Shown here: positions 1 to 8,180 of the stretch, piece by piece
Position numbering within the stretch: position 1 is the stretch's first letter
Layout of the letters: each line of letters starts with the position of its first letter
Source: Inquilinus limosus DSM 16000
GTDB lineage: Bacteria > Pseudomonadota > Alphaproteobacteria > DSM-16000 > Inquilinaceae
DNA length: 64,000 nt
Assembly: GCF_000423185.1 (NCBI RefSeq)
Contig: NZ_AUHM01000025.1
Coordinates: 62,001 to 126,000, forward strand
Reading direction: 5' to 3'
Program-made: the position numbers and the translations under genes
Notes under the pieces: generated by a model
Told to the model about the DNA's origin: nothing
What the model saw: only the letters and a program-made list of their open reading frames with translations
Database searches by the model: none

Positions 1-1
1 C

Positions 2-571
2 GACGCCCTCTGGCTGGGCTGCGGGTCGCCGATCTTCGCCCCGGTCGGGCTGGTGGACGCCATGCGCATCGGCCGCGACATCGGCGTGTCCTGGATCGGC
101 CACCAATCGGCGGAATCGCTGCTGCGCGACCAGACCACCCGCAGCTTCGCCAACGGCATCCTGTGGCAGGCCGACCCCGACTGCATTCTGCTGCGCGACC
201 GCTTCCACGAGCTGTCGGACACCGAGGTCGAATCCCTGGCGCTGTTCGCCGGTCTCGCCGGCGGCGTGCTGATGACCAGCGACCATCTCGGCGAGATCCC
301 GGCGGCGCGCAAGGCGCTGCTGCGCCGGCTGCTGGGGGACGGCCGGGCCCGCCCCTGCGATTTCCCGCGCCTCGGCGCCGCCGTCGGCCGGCCGGATCCG
401 GACGGGCTCGGCGACCTGATCGTGCAGAGGGTGCGCGGCCTCCCGGACGGCGACCTGGTCAGCCTGTTCAACGCCAGCGACCGGCCGTTCGAGGGAGCCG
501 TGCCGGCATCGGTCACCGGAGGCGCCGCCCGCACCGTCTCACTGCGCCCGCACGAGACGCTGGTGTTGTAG
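2..571 (+). CDS. alpha-galactosidase-like glycoside hydrolase (GH36-type), C-terminal part
   Basis: The reading frame is open from base 2, so the gene begins left of the window and only the last 189 residues are seen. The fragment carries LGCGSPIFAPVGLVDAMRIG followed about 45 residues later by LWQADPDCILLRD, an arrangement typical of the catalytic barrel of GH36/clan-D alpha-galactosidases. A short beta-rich tail ends in LRPHETLVL, as expected of the C-terminal domain. The enzyme would remove alpha-galactosyl or related residues from oligosaccharides. The nearest downstream gene is on the other strand, so no operon partner is visible. The catalytic aspartates and true substrate cannot be judged from this part. 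Confidence 0.7.
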   Translation, partial: DALWLGCGSPIFAPVGLVDAMRIGRDIGVSWIGHQSAESLLRDQTTRSFANGILWQADPDCILLRDRFHELSDTEVESLALFAGLAGGVLMTSDHLGEIPAARKALLRRLLGDGRARPCDFPRLGAAVGRPDPDGLGDLIVQRVRGLPDGDLVSLFNASDRPFEGAVPASVTGGAARTVSLRPHETLVL

Positions 572-608
572 CGCCCGGCGGGCTTCAGACCCTGCCCCTG
601 GCCCTCTT

Positions 609-692
609 CGTCATCGCGAGGAGCGAAGCGACGCGGCGATCCAGCGGCACCGACCCCCGGATGGCCACGCCCCTTCGGGGCTCGCCATGACG
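609..692. repeat. intergenic hairpin repeat, family A copy 1
   Basis: The left end reads CGTCATCGCGAGGAGCGAAG and the right end reads GGGGCTCGCCATGACGG, so the element can fold on itself. It fills the gap between the convergent alpha-galactosidase and GntR genes. The same design recurs at 3675, 14906, 15104, 27811 and 39537. A secondary role in transcription termination is possible but not shown. Confidence 0.7.
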
Positions 693-712
693 GTTCTATG
701 TCAGGGGCCGCC

Positions 713-1396
713 TCAGATCGCGTCCCGCACCCGGTTCCAGCTTTCCGCCATGTGGCGGCTGAGGATCGCGGCCAGGCGCTCCGGGTCCCGGGCCTCCAGC
801 GCCGCGATCATCTCCTCGTGATCGGCCACGGCGGCGGCCCATTTCTCCTCGCTGCCGTTGCCGATGAAGCGGATCCGCTTCAGCCGCGACTGCAGGATGC
901 CGTGCACCGTCACCAGCGCCGCGTTGCCGGACAGGCGCAGGATGGCGGAGTGGATGGCCTGGTTGAGCTTGAAATACTCCAGCCGCTCGCGCCGGCGGTA
1001 ATGCGCCAGCATCCGGTCATGCAGGTCGCGGACCTCGCGGATGCCGGCATCGGACGCCTCGGCGCAGGCCAGCCGGCCAGCTTCGGCCTCGAGCATGCCG
1101 AGCACCGCCAGCATGTCCTGCACCTCCTTGGCCGAGAAGCGCTTGACCACGGCGCCGCGGCCCGGGACCAGGTCCAGCAGGCCCTCGCTGGCGAGGTATT
1201 TCAGCGCCTCCCGCAGCGGCGTGCGCGACACGCCGAGCTGCGCCCCCAGCTGGCCCTCATGGATGCGCGCGCCGGGCGGCAGCACGCCTTCGATCACCAT
1301 GTCGCGGATGCGGTTGACGATCTGGTCGTGCAGCGACGGGCGGGCGATCGGGCCGCCGGGGCTGTCGGCCAACGCGTCCTGCAGATCCAGTTCCAT
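713..1396 (-). CDS. GntR-family transcriptional regulator with FCD ligand domain
   Basis: This 227-residue protein has an N-terminal winged helix (about residues 20-85, with SRTPLREAL and a following EGLL turn) and an all-helical FCD domain (about 95-220) with the spaced histidines that usually bind a metal and an organic-acid ligand (NQAIH, DHEEM, SRHM). The ATG at 1396 is chosen because GAGG sits about 6 bases upstream; an in-frame ATG at 1423 lacks such a site. It is divergent from the PdxA/TctCBA operon, and the gap holds three GCATGC-centred palindromes. It is therefore the likely local, probably autoregulating, repressor. The inducer is unknown, presumably an acid metabolised by the operon. 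Confidence 0.87.
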   Translation of the reverse strand: MELDLQDALADSPGGPIARPSLHDQIVNRIRDMVIEGVLPPGARIHEGQLGAQLGVSRTPLREALKYLASEGLLDLVPGRGAVVKRFSAKEVQDMLAVLGMLEAEAGRLACAEASDAGIREVRDLHDRMLAHYRRRERLEYFKLNQAIHSAILRLSGNAALVTVHGILQSRLKRIRFIGNGSEEKWAAAVADHEEMIAALEARDPERLAAILSRHMAESWNRVRDAI

Positions 1397-1477
1397 CCCG
1401 TCCTCGCACCTCGCCGGCGGCATCGCCCGGCCCGGCCAGGATGGCGAAGAACCCCTCCGGACGTCAATCTCAGCATT

Positions 1478-1518
1478 CTGCATGCAGAGTGCAGCATGCT
1501 TGATGTGTGCATGCATGC
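1478..1518. promoter_or_regulatory. three GCATGC-centred palindromes, candidate GntR operator
   Basis: Perfect palindromes lie at 1478-1487 (CTGCATGCAG), 1493-1500 (AGCATGCT) and 1509-1518 (GCATGCATGC). Their centres are 14 and 17 bp apart. They are in the divergent gap between the GntR regulator and the PdxA-like gene, where an operator for both promoters is expected. Assignment to this regulator is inference. Confidence 0.55.
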
Positions 1519-1561
1519 CTGATACGGTGACCCCAGAAGCAAGAAGATTTTGGGGAGCACC

Positions 1562-2599
1562 GTGGCAGCCCAGCCCGACATCCGGCCGACCGAGGCCTCC
1601 AGCCGTCCCGTCATCGCCCTGGCCATGGGCGATCCCGCCGGCATCAGCCCGGAGCTGACCGCCCGGCTGCTGGCGCTGGACGAGATCCGCGCCGCGGCCC
1701 GATTCGTCGTGTTCGGCGACCGCCGGATTCTGGATGCCGGCGCCCGGACGGCCGGTGTCACGCTGGACCTGGAGGTGACGACCGATGAGTCGGTGTCGGG
1801 CGACCGGCCGGTGCTGGTCGACCTCCGCCATCTCGACCCGGCCGAGGTGACGCCGCGCGAGGCGACGCTGGCGGGCGGGAGGTTCGCCTCCGAGAACTTC
1901 CGCCGGGCGCTGAAGCTCGCCGCTTCCGGCGGAGCCGACGCGGTGTGCTTCACCCCGTTCAACAAGCAGGCGATGCGTTACGCCACTCCCGGCTACGACG
2001 ACGAGATCCGATTCGTCGCCGACGCCATCGGCTGGTCCGGCGCCGCCCGCGAATTCAACATCCTGGACACGATCTGGAACGCGCGGGTCACCTCGCACAT
2101 CCCCCTGTCCGCGGTGGCCGCGGCGATCACCGCGGACGGCATCCGGGCCGAGCTGGCGCTGACCGCGGACTGCCTGCGCGCCGCCGGGATCGACCGGCCG
2201 CGCATCGCGGTGGCCGGGCTGAACCCCCATGCCGGCGACGGCGGCAATTTCGGGCGCGAGGAGATCGAGGTGATCGGCCCGGCGGTCCGCGCCGCGGCGG
2301 CGGAGGGCCTGGACGTCGTCGGCCCCTACCCGGCCGACACCGTCTTCCTGCGGGCGCCGAAGGAAGGCTGCCACGCGGTGCTGACCATGTATCACGACCA
2401 GGGGCAGATCGCGATGAAGCTGATGGGCTTCGACCGCGGCGTCACCATGCTGGGCGGCTTCCCCTTCCCGATCTGCACCCCCGCCCACGGCACCGCCTAC
2501 GACATCGCCGGACAGGGCATCGCCGATATCGGCGCCAGCCGCGCCGCGGTGCTGCTGGCCGCCCGGATGGCGGCCCGGAGGCGCGCCCCGGCCGGCTGA
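1562..2599 (+). CDS. PdxA-family 4-hydroxythreonine-4-phosphate / 4-phosphoerythronate-type dehydrogenase
   Basis: The 345-residue protein has the PdxA family marks: GDPAGI near residue 22, GLNPHAG near 219, and MYHDQG near 276. Three histidines (about H179, H223, H278) match the metal-binding set of E. coli PdxA. These enzymes oxidise phosphorylated hydroxy acids with NAD and a divalent metal. The GTG at 1562 has GGGGAG about 4 bases upstream; a TTG at 1550 would overlap that site and is rejected. The gene opens a TctCBA transport operon rather than sitting with pyridoxine genes. It is therefore more likely a catabolic PdxA2-like enzyme acting on a sugar-acid phosphate than the vitamin B6 enzyme. 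Confidence 0.82.
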   Translation: MAAQPDIRPTEASSRPVIALAMGDPAGISPELTARLLALDEIRAAARFVVFGDRRILDAGARTAGVTLDLEVTTDESVSGDRPVLVDLRHLDPAEVTPREATLAGGRFASENFRRALKLAASGGADAVCFTPFNKQAMRYATPGYDDEIRFVADAIGWSGAAREFNILDTIWNARVTSHIPLSAVAAAITADGIRAELALTADCLRAAGIDRPRIAVAGLNPHAGDGGNFGREEIEVIGPAVRAAAAEGLDVVGPYPADTVFLRAPKEGCHAVLTMYHDQGQIAMKLMGFDRGVTMLGGFPFPICTPAHGTAYDIAGQGIADIGASRAAVLLAARMAARRRAPAG

Positions 2600-2643
2600 T
2601 CCGGCCCGTCACGTCAACCACAAGCAAAGGGAGGAAACGGAAC

Positions 2644-3627
2644 ATGCTCAAGACATTGACCCTGGCGCTGGCAGCGCTGCTGCCGGCCGCATCCGCCCAG
2701 GCCTGGGAGCCCCAGAAGCCGATCGAATTCGTCGTCACCTCCGGCCCCGGCGGCGGCACCGACAACTTCGCCCGCGCGGTGCAGGCGATCATCGTCAAGC
2801 ACAAGCTGGTGGACCGGCCGATCATCGTCAGCAACAAGGGCGGCGGCAGCGGCGCCGAGGGCTTCGTCTACGGCAAAGGTTCCGCGGGCGACGCCCACAA
2901 GCTGGTGTTCGGCACCAACAACGAATACCTGCTGCCCTTCGTCGCCAACCTGCCCTACGCGCCGGAGGACCTGACGCCGGTGGCGGCCATGGCGATGGAC
3001 GAGTTCGTGCTGTGGGTCAACGGCGAGTCGCCCTACAAGTCCGCAGCCGACCTGCTGGCCGCGGCGAAGGAGAAGCCGGGCGCGCTCAAATTCGGCGGCA
3101 GCCAGTCCAAGGATGTCGACCAGACCCTGGTCACCATGGTCGGCGAGGCCACCGGCGCCCGCTTCACCTACGTCCCGTTCAAGAGCGGCAACGAGGCCGC
3201 GGTGCAGCTGGCCGGCGGCCATATCGACGGCAACACCAACAACCCGAACGAGAATCGCGGCCAGTGGCAGGCCGGGATGGTGCGGCCGCTCTGCGTCTTC
3301 GCCACGCAGCGCCTGCCGGCCGGCCCGAAGGTGTCCGGCGATCTCGGCTGGGCCGACATCCCGCTGTGCCGCGACGAGGGCATCCCGATCGACAGCTATC
3401 AGATGCCGCGCGCGGTCTGGCTGCCCGGCGGCGTGCCGGCCGAGGCGACTTCCTTCTACACCGACCTGCTGCGCAAGGTCAGCGAGACGCCGGAATGGCA
3501 GGACTACCTGACCAAGAGCTCGCAGAGCGGCCGGTTCCTGACCGGCGAGGAATGGCAGGCCTATATCCGCGCCGAGCAGGACCGGGTGCGCGCGGTCTAC
3601 CAGAAGCAGGGCTGGCTCGCCGGCTGA
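2644..3627 (+). CDS. tripartite tricarboxylate transporter substrate-binding protein (TctC/Bug family)
   Basis: The 327-residue protein begins with a signal peptide (about residues 1-19, ending ASAQA), followed by the Bug/TctC signature of a first strand PIEFVVTSGPGGGTDNFAR and a later KFGGSQSKDVDQ loop. It would bind an organic acid in the periplasm and pass it to the TctAB membrane pair. GGGAGG lies about 9 bases before the ATG. It is 44 bp after the PdxA-like gene and is separated from tctB by a hairpin repeat, which may lower expression of the membrane genes relative to the binding protein. The exact carboxylate cannot be read from the sequence. Confidence 0.88.
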   Translation: MLKTLTLALAALLPAASAQAWEPQKPIEFVVTSGPGGGTDNFARAVQAIIVKHKLVDRPIIVSNKGGGSGAEGFVYGKGSAGDAHKLVFGTNNEYLLPFVANLPYAPEDLTPVAAMAMDEFVLWVNGESPYKSAADLLAAAKEKPGALKFGGSQSKDVDQTLVTMVGEATGARFTYVPFKSGNEAAVQLAGGHIDGNTNNPNENRGQWQAGMVRPLCVFATQRLPAGPKVSGDLGWADIPLCRDEGIPIDSYQMPRAVWLPGGVPAEATSFYTDLLRKVSETPEWQDYLTKSSQSGRFLTGEEWQAYIRAEQDRVRAVYQKQGWLAG

Positions 3628-3674
3628 CGGAGGGCGCTTCTCCGCAAGGTGAGACTTCTCAGAACTCCCCACAC

Positions 3675-3760
3675 CGTCATTGCGAGCGCAGCGAAGCAAT
3701 CCAGGGCCGCTCGCACCGGCCCCTGGATTGCTTCGTCGGCTTCGCCTCCTCGCAATGACG
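3675..3760. repeat. intergenic hairpin repeat, family A copy 2
   Basis: The arms begin CGTCATTGCGAGCGCAGCG and end CTCGCAATGACG. The inner arms CAATCCAGGGC and CCCTGGATTG also pair, giving a long stem. The element lies inside the transporter operon between the binding-protein gene and tctB. Such an element can protect or attenuate the transcript; that role is inference. Confidence 0.75.
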
Positions 3761-3823
3761 ATGAGGGATGGGTGTTTTGAAAAGGTCTCGCAAGGAGAGA
3801 AGAACTAGGAAAGGGCCCGACAG

Positions 3824-4330
3824 GTGGTGTCTGAACGTCATAGGCCTGAAGGCGGCGGCATCTCCCGCTTCGCCATGGAATGCGCGGCCTCCGCGGCCAC
3901 CGGGGCGGTCGGCGCCGCGGTCACGGTCGGCGGGCTGCAGAGCGGCATCGGCTGGAACGAGGCGGGGCCCGAGCCCGGGACCTTCCCCTTCGCCGTCGGC
4001 CTGATCATCGTCGCCGGCAGCCTCGGCACCCTGGTCCAGGCGCTGCGGTCGCGTGACGGCGCGGTGTTCCTCGACGGCGCGCGGCTGGGCCGGGTGGCCG
4101 CCTTCTTCGGGCCGATGGCGGCCTTCGTCGCGCTGTCCATCCCGCTCGGCCTCTACGTCGCCTCCGCCCTCTATCTGGCCGGGGTGATGGTGCTGCAGGG
4201 CGGCTATCGGCTGCGCAGCGCCGTGCCGGTCGGGCTCGGCGTCGCCATCCTGCTGTGGCTGGTGTTCGAGACCTGGTTCCAGGTGCCGCTGCTGAAGGGC
4301 CCGGTCGAGGCCTGGCTCGGCCTCGCCTGA
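3824..4330 (+). CDS. tripartite tricarboxylate transporter small membrane subunit (TctB family)
   Basis: This 168-residue protein has about four hydrophobic helices and the TctB/DUF1468 feature of an N-terminal helix followed by a conserved GPEPGTFPFAVGL loop. It is the small membrane partner of TctA in a sodium- or proton-driven carboxylate symporter. The GTG at 3824 has AGGAAAGGG about 8 bases upstream; the adjacent GTG at 3827 is also possible. It ends 16 bp before tctA. The N-terminal 20 residues are poorly supported, and true translation might begin a little later. Confidence 0.82.
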   Translation: MVSERHRPEGGGISRFAMECAASAATGAVGAAVTVGGLQSGIGWNEAGPEPGTFPFAVGLIIVAGSLGTLVQALRSRDGAVFLDGARLGRVAAFFGPMAAFVALSIPLGLYVASALYLAGVMVLQGGYRLRSAVPVGLGVAILLWLVFETWFQVPLLKGPVEAWLGLA

Positions 4331-4346
4331 CATCCGGAGATCCCCC

Positions 4347-5864
4347 GTGGACAATCTCGCCCATCTCGTCGACGGCTTCGGCACCGTCCTGAGCGGCTAT
4401 CACCTGATGCTGATGGTGCTGGGCGTGATGCTCGGCATCCTGGTCGGGGTGCTGCCGGGCCTCGGCGCGCCGAACGGCGTGTCGCTGCTGCTGCCGCTGA
4501 CCTTCGCCATGGACCCGGTCTCGGCCATCATCCTGCTGAGCTGCATGTACTGGGGCGCGCTGTTCGGCGGGTCGACCACATCGATCCTGTTCAACATCCC
4601 GGGCGAGCCCTCCTCGGTCGCCACCACCTTCGACGGCTATCCGATGGCCCGGGCGGGCCAGGCGGCGCGGGCGCTGACCCTGGCCTTCCTGTCGGCCGGG
4701 ATCGGCGCCCTGGCCGGGGTGGTGGTCATCACCCTGCTGTCCGGCTGGGTGGCGCAGTTCGCGCTGCGCTTCAGCTCGCCGGAGTTCTTCGCCGTCTACT
4801 TCCTGGCCTTCGCCTCCTTCGTCGGCATGGGCAGCGGGTCTCCCGTCAAGACCATCGTGTCGATGATGCTGGGCTTCGCCTTCGCCACGGTCGGGATGGA
4901 CACCGTCTCCGGCAATCTGCGCCTCACCTTCGGCCTGGCCGACCTGATCAAGGGCATCAGCTTCCTGGTCGCCGTGATCGGGCTGTTCGGCATCGGCGAG
5001 CTGATCCTGACCATGGAGGAAGGGCTGCGCTTCGACGGCATTCGCGCCCGGGTCGGGCTGCGCGATGTCGGCCGCGCCATGCGCGAGCTGCCGCGGCAAT
5101 GGCTGGCGCTGCTGCGCAGCGTGCTGGTCGGCTGCTGGATGGGCATCACCCCCGGCGGGCCGACCGCCGCCAGTTTCATGAGCTACGGCCTGGCCCGCCG
5201 CTTCGCCCGCCGCAAGGAGGGCTTCGGCAACGGCGAGCCGGCCGGCATCGTCTCGCCCGAGGCCGCCGACCATTCCGCCGGCACCTGCGCCATCCTGCCG
5301 ATGCTGGCGCTGGGCGTGCCCGGATCGGCCACCGCCGCGGTGATGATGGGCGGGCTGATGATCTGGGGCCTGACGCCCGGCCCGATGCTGTTCATCGACC
5401 AGCCGGACTTCGTCTGGGGCCTGATCGCCAGCATGTATCTCGGCAATGTCGTCGCCGTCGCCCTGGTGCTGGCGACCGTGCCGGTGTTCAGCGCCATCCT
5501 GCGCATCCCCTTCGCCGTGATCGGGCCGGTGATCGTGGTGGTGTGCTTCGCCGGCGCCTACACGGTCGCCAACTCGCCCTTCGACATGGGGCTGGTGCTG
5601 GCCTTCGGCATCGCCGGCTACGTCTTCAAGCGGCTGGACTACCCGATCGCGCCCCTCGTCCTGGCCATGGTGCTGGGCGACAAGGCCGAGGATGCGTTCC
5701 GCCAGTCGATGATCATGTCCGGCGGCGACCTGTCGGTGTTCTGGTCGAACGCGCTGGTCGGCAGCATCACCACGCTCGGCCTCGTCATGCTGGCCTGGCC
5801 GCTGATCGGCCGCGCCCTCGGCGCGGCGCGGCCGGGCCGCCTGTTCCGCATTCGCACGAACTGA
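4347..5864 (+). CDS. tripartite tricarboxylate transporter large permease (TctA family)
   Basis: The 505-residue, roughly 12-helix membrane protein carries the TctA hallmarks: GVLPGLGAPNGVSLLLPLTF near residue 35, GGSTTSILFNIPGEPSS near 75, and a second GITPGGPTAASFMSYG copy near 265. These mark the two inverted halves of the transport core. It starts at a GTG with CGGAGA upstream. With TctC and TctB it forms a complete secondary transporter for an organic acid. The length matches the family. The substrate is probably set by the regulator and enzymes of this locus, possibly an aldonic, aldaric or lactone-derived acid. Confidence 0.9.
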   Translation: MDNLAHLVDGFGTVLSGYHLMLMVLGVMLGILVGVLPGLGAPNGVSLLLPLTFAMDPVSAIILLSCMYWGALFGGSTTSILFNIPGEPSSVATTFDGYPMARAGQAARALTLAFLSAGIGALAGVVVITLLSGWVAQFALRFSSPEFFAVYFLAFASFVGMGSGSPVKTIVSMMLGFAFATVGMDTVSGNLRLTFGLADLIKGISFLVAVIGLFGIGELILTMEEGLRFDGIRARVGLRDVGRAMRELPRQWLALLRSVLVGCWMGITPGGPTAASFMSYGLARRFARRKEGFGNGEPAGIVSPEAADHSAGTCAILPMLALGVPGSATAAVMMGGLMIWGLTPGPMLFIDQPDFVWGLIASMYLGNVVAVALVLATVPVFSAILRIPFAVIGPVIVVVCFAGAYTVANSPFDMGLVLAFGIAGYVFKRLDYPIAPLVLAMVLGDKAEDAFRQSMIMSGGDLSVFWSNALVGSITTLGLVMLAWPLIGRALGAARPGRLFRIRTN

Positions 5865-5894
5865 GAACCGCCCGAGGGCGGACGGGAGGAAGCC

Positions 5895-7184
5895 ATGGCG
5901 CAGATCGAAGTCGCGGCCGCGGCACGGACCGAAGCGCCGAGCTCGGTGCGCTGGAAGGTGTTCGCCTTCGTCGCGGTGCTGACGGTGATCAACCTGGCCG
6001 ACCGCACCTCGCTGTCGGTCGGCATGCCGGCGATCGCCAAGGAGCTGGAGCTGTCGCCGGCCATGCAGGGCGTGCTGCTGAGTGCCTTCTTCTGGAGCTA
6101 CGCGCTGCTGCAGATCCCCGGCGGCTGGCTGATCGACCGCATGGGGCCCAGCCGCATCATCGCCGGGTCGACGCTGCTGTGGGGCGTGTTCCAGACCGCG
6201 GCGATGTTCGCGGTGAACGGCTTCACTCTGCTGCTGACCCGGATCGGCCTCGGCGTGTCGGAGGCGCCGCTGTTCCCGGCCGGCGGCAAGCTGAACGCGC
6301 TGTGGCTGGCGCCGCAGGAGCGGGCGCGGGGCGCGGTGATCATGGACAGCGGCAGCTATCTCGGCGCCGCGCTGGGCGGGGCGGCGATCGCCTGGCTGAT
6401 CTACGCGCTCGAGTCCTGGCGCCTGGCCTTCGGCATCGCCGGCATCGTCACCATCGCGCTGGGCTTCGCCGCCTGGCGGCTGCTGCGCGACGACCCGGCC
6501 AAGCATCCCGGCGTCAACGCCGCCGAGCTGGCGCATATCCGCGCCCCGGCGCCGCAGGAGGCCGCGGAGAAGGGCCGGACCGGCGACGCCGTCGCCGCCC
6601 GGGTCGTGGCGCCGATGATGCTGGGCCGCTTCGGCTGGGCGATGATGAATTTCGGCCTCTTGACCTGGGGGCCGAGCTACCTGGCCCAGGCGCGCGGCCT
6701 CGACCTCAAGGCCATGGGCGCCGCCACCTTCGTCATCTTCGGCGCCGGCTTCCTCGGCGCCCTGACCGCCGGTTTCCTGGCCGATGCGCTGCAGAAGCGC
6801 GGGCTGCGGCGCGGCATCGCGCTGAAGCTGCTCCTGACCATCTCCGGCCTCGGCACCCTGGTCGGGTTCCTGCTGCTGCCGCATGTCGCCGAGGCGGGGA
6901 CGGCGGTGGCCCTTCTGGCCGCGACCGATTTCCTGCTGTGCTTCGGCAGCCTGTACTGGAGCCTGCCGGCGATGCTGGCGCCGCCGGGCAGGGAGGGCAC
7001 GGTCGGCGGCTTCATGAACTGCGCCGGCAGCGTCGGCGGCATCGTGGTGCCGATCGCCGCCGGGCTGATCCTGCAGGCCACCGGCGCCTATGCCGCCGTG
7101 CTGACCTTCTTCGCCGGCTGCGCCGCGACCTATGTGGTCGGCACGCTGGCCATCCCCTTCGCCCGCCGCGGAGCCGCCCGATGA
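5895..7184 (+). CDS. MFS transporter, anion:cation symporter (ACS) type
   Basis: The 429-residue protein has about 12 membrane helices and an ACS-family N-terminus (VINLADRTSLSVGMPAIAKE and the loop GGWLIDRMGPSR). ACS permeases import organic anions such as glucarate, galactonate or phthalate with protons. It follows tctA by 30 bp with GGGAGGA upstream, and its stop overlaps the next start (ATGA), so it is co-transcribed and probably translationally coupled to the amidohydrolase. A second uptake route beside TctABC suggests either two related substrates or import of an uncleaved precursor by one of them. Export cannot be excluded. Confidence 0.85.
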   Translation: MAQIEVAAAARTEAPSSVRWKVFAFVAVLTVINLADRTSLSVGMPAIAKELELSPAMQGVLLSAFFWSYALLQIPGGWLIDRMGPSRIIAGSTLLWGVFQTAAMFAVNGFTLLLTRIGLGVSEAPLFPAGGKLNALWLAPQERARGAVIMDSGSYLGAALGGAAIAWLIYALESWRLAFGIAGIVTIALGFAAWRLLRDDPAKHPGVNAAELAHIRAPAPQEAAEKGRTGDAVAARVVAPMMLGRFGWAMMNFGLLTWGPSYLAQARGLDLKAMGAATFVIFGAGFLGALTAGFLADALQKRGLRRGIALKLLLTISGLGTLVGFLLLPHVAEAGTAVALLAATDFLLCFGSLYWSLPAMLAPPGREGTVGGFMNCAGSVGGIVVPIAAGLILQATGAYAAVLTFFAGCAATYVVGTLAIPFARRGAAR

Positions 7185-8089
7185 CCGAACCGACGCTGTG
7201 GACCGGCCCGATCGTCGACGCCCATCAGCATTTCTGGGTCCCGGAGGACGGCCACCACCCCTGGCTTCGGCCGGAGGCGATGATCCCCTTCCGCTACGGC
7301 GACTACACGCCGATCAAGCGGCGGTACCTGCCCGAGGACTATGCGGAGGATGCGCGCGGCCACGACATCCGCGCCACGGTCTACATGGAGGCCGAATGGG
7401 ACCCCGCCGACCCGGTCGGCGAGACCCGCTGGGTGTCGGAGCTCGCGGCGCGGACCGGCCGGCCCAACGCCATCATCGCCCAGGGCTGGCTGGACCGGGC
7501 GGACTGGCCCGAGGTGCTGCGGGCCCAGGCCGCCTTCCCGCTGGTGCGCAGCGTGCGCCACAAGCCGGGCGGGCCGGCGCGGCCGGGCGAGGCGGGCCGC
7601 AGCCTGATGGCGGACGAAGGCTGGCGCGCCGGCTATGCCCTGCTGGAAGGCGCCGGGCTGCATTTCGACCTGCAGGCCGCCTGGTGGGTGCTGCACGAGG
7701 CCGAGGCGCTGGCGCGCGACTTCCCGCGGACGCTGATCGTGCTGAACCACACCGGCCTGCCCGCCGACCGCAGCGAGGAGGGTCTGCGCGGCTGGCACCG
7801 GGCGATGGCCCGGCTGGCGGAATGGCCGAACGTCGCGGTCAAGATCTCCGGCCTCGGCCGGCCGGGCCAGCCCTGGACCGCCGAGGCCAATGGCTGGATC
7901 GTGCGCGAGACCGTGGCGATGTTCGGCCCCGACCGGGCGATGGTGGCCAGCAACTTCCCGGTCGACAGCCTGTGCGGCAGCTTCGACGACATCTTCACCG
8001 GCTTCAAACGGATCCTGGCGCCGCTGCCGCCGGAGGACCAGGCGAAGCTGTTCCACGGCACGGCCACTTCGGTGTACCGGCCGGCCTGA
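7181..8089 (+). CDS. amidohydrolase-2 family lactonase-like hydrolase (COG3618 type)
   Basis: The 302-residue protein starts with a metal-binding DAHQHFW motif (H15, H17), has a later LNHTG histidine site and ends the barrel with a VASNFPVDSL loop where an aspartate is expected. This is the layout of the COG3618 group, which includes L-fuconolactone hydrolase and related sugar-lactone and pyrone-dicarboxylate lactonases. It would open a lactone to an acid in the cytoplasm. It overlaps the MFS stop by 4 bp. Combined with the carboxylate transporter and PdxA-like dehydrogenase, a lactone-to-hydroxyacid route is plausible. The specific lactone is unknown. Confidence 0.8.
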   Translation: MTEPTLWTGPIVDAHQHFWVPEDGHHPWLRPEAMIPFRYGDYTPIKRRYLPEDYAEDARGHDIRATVYMEAEWDPADPVGETRWVSELAARTGRPNAIIAQGWLDRADWPEVLRAQAAFPLVRSVRHKPGGPARPGEAGRSLMADEGWRAGYALLEGAGLHFDLQAAWWVLHEAEALARDFPRTLIVLNHTGLPADRSEEGLRGWHRAMARLAEWPNVAVKISGLGRPGQPWTAEANGWIVRETVAMFGPDRAMVASNFPVDSLCGSFDDIFTGFKRILAPLPPEDQAKLFHGTATSVYRPA

Positions 8090-8180
8090 CCCCAAATCGC
8101 CGACGCGATCTCGTGATAAGCTGACCCGACATCGAACGCCGACCGGCGATGCTCGAAAGACGGGGGGAGCGACAGCGGCC

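Noticed and set aside
1550-1562. TTG at 1550 as the start of the PdxA-like gene
   Set aside because: It would include the GGGGAG ribosome site as coding; the GTG at 1562 follows that site at 4 bases.
4005-6884. A very long open frame antisense to tctA and the MFS gene
   Set aside because: The protein would be almost only Q, G, R, A, H, D and E, with no fold-like pattern. It mirrors real genes on the other strand, as third-position GC bias predicts.
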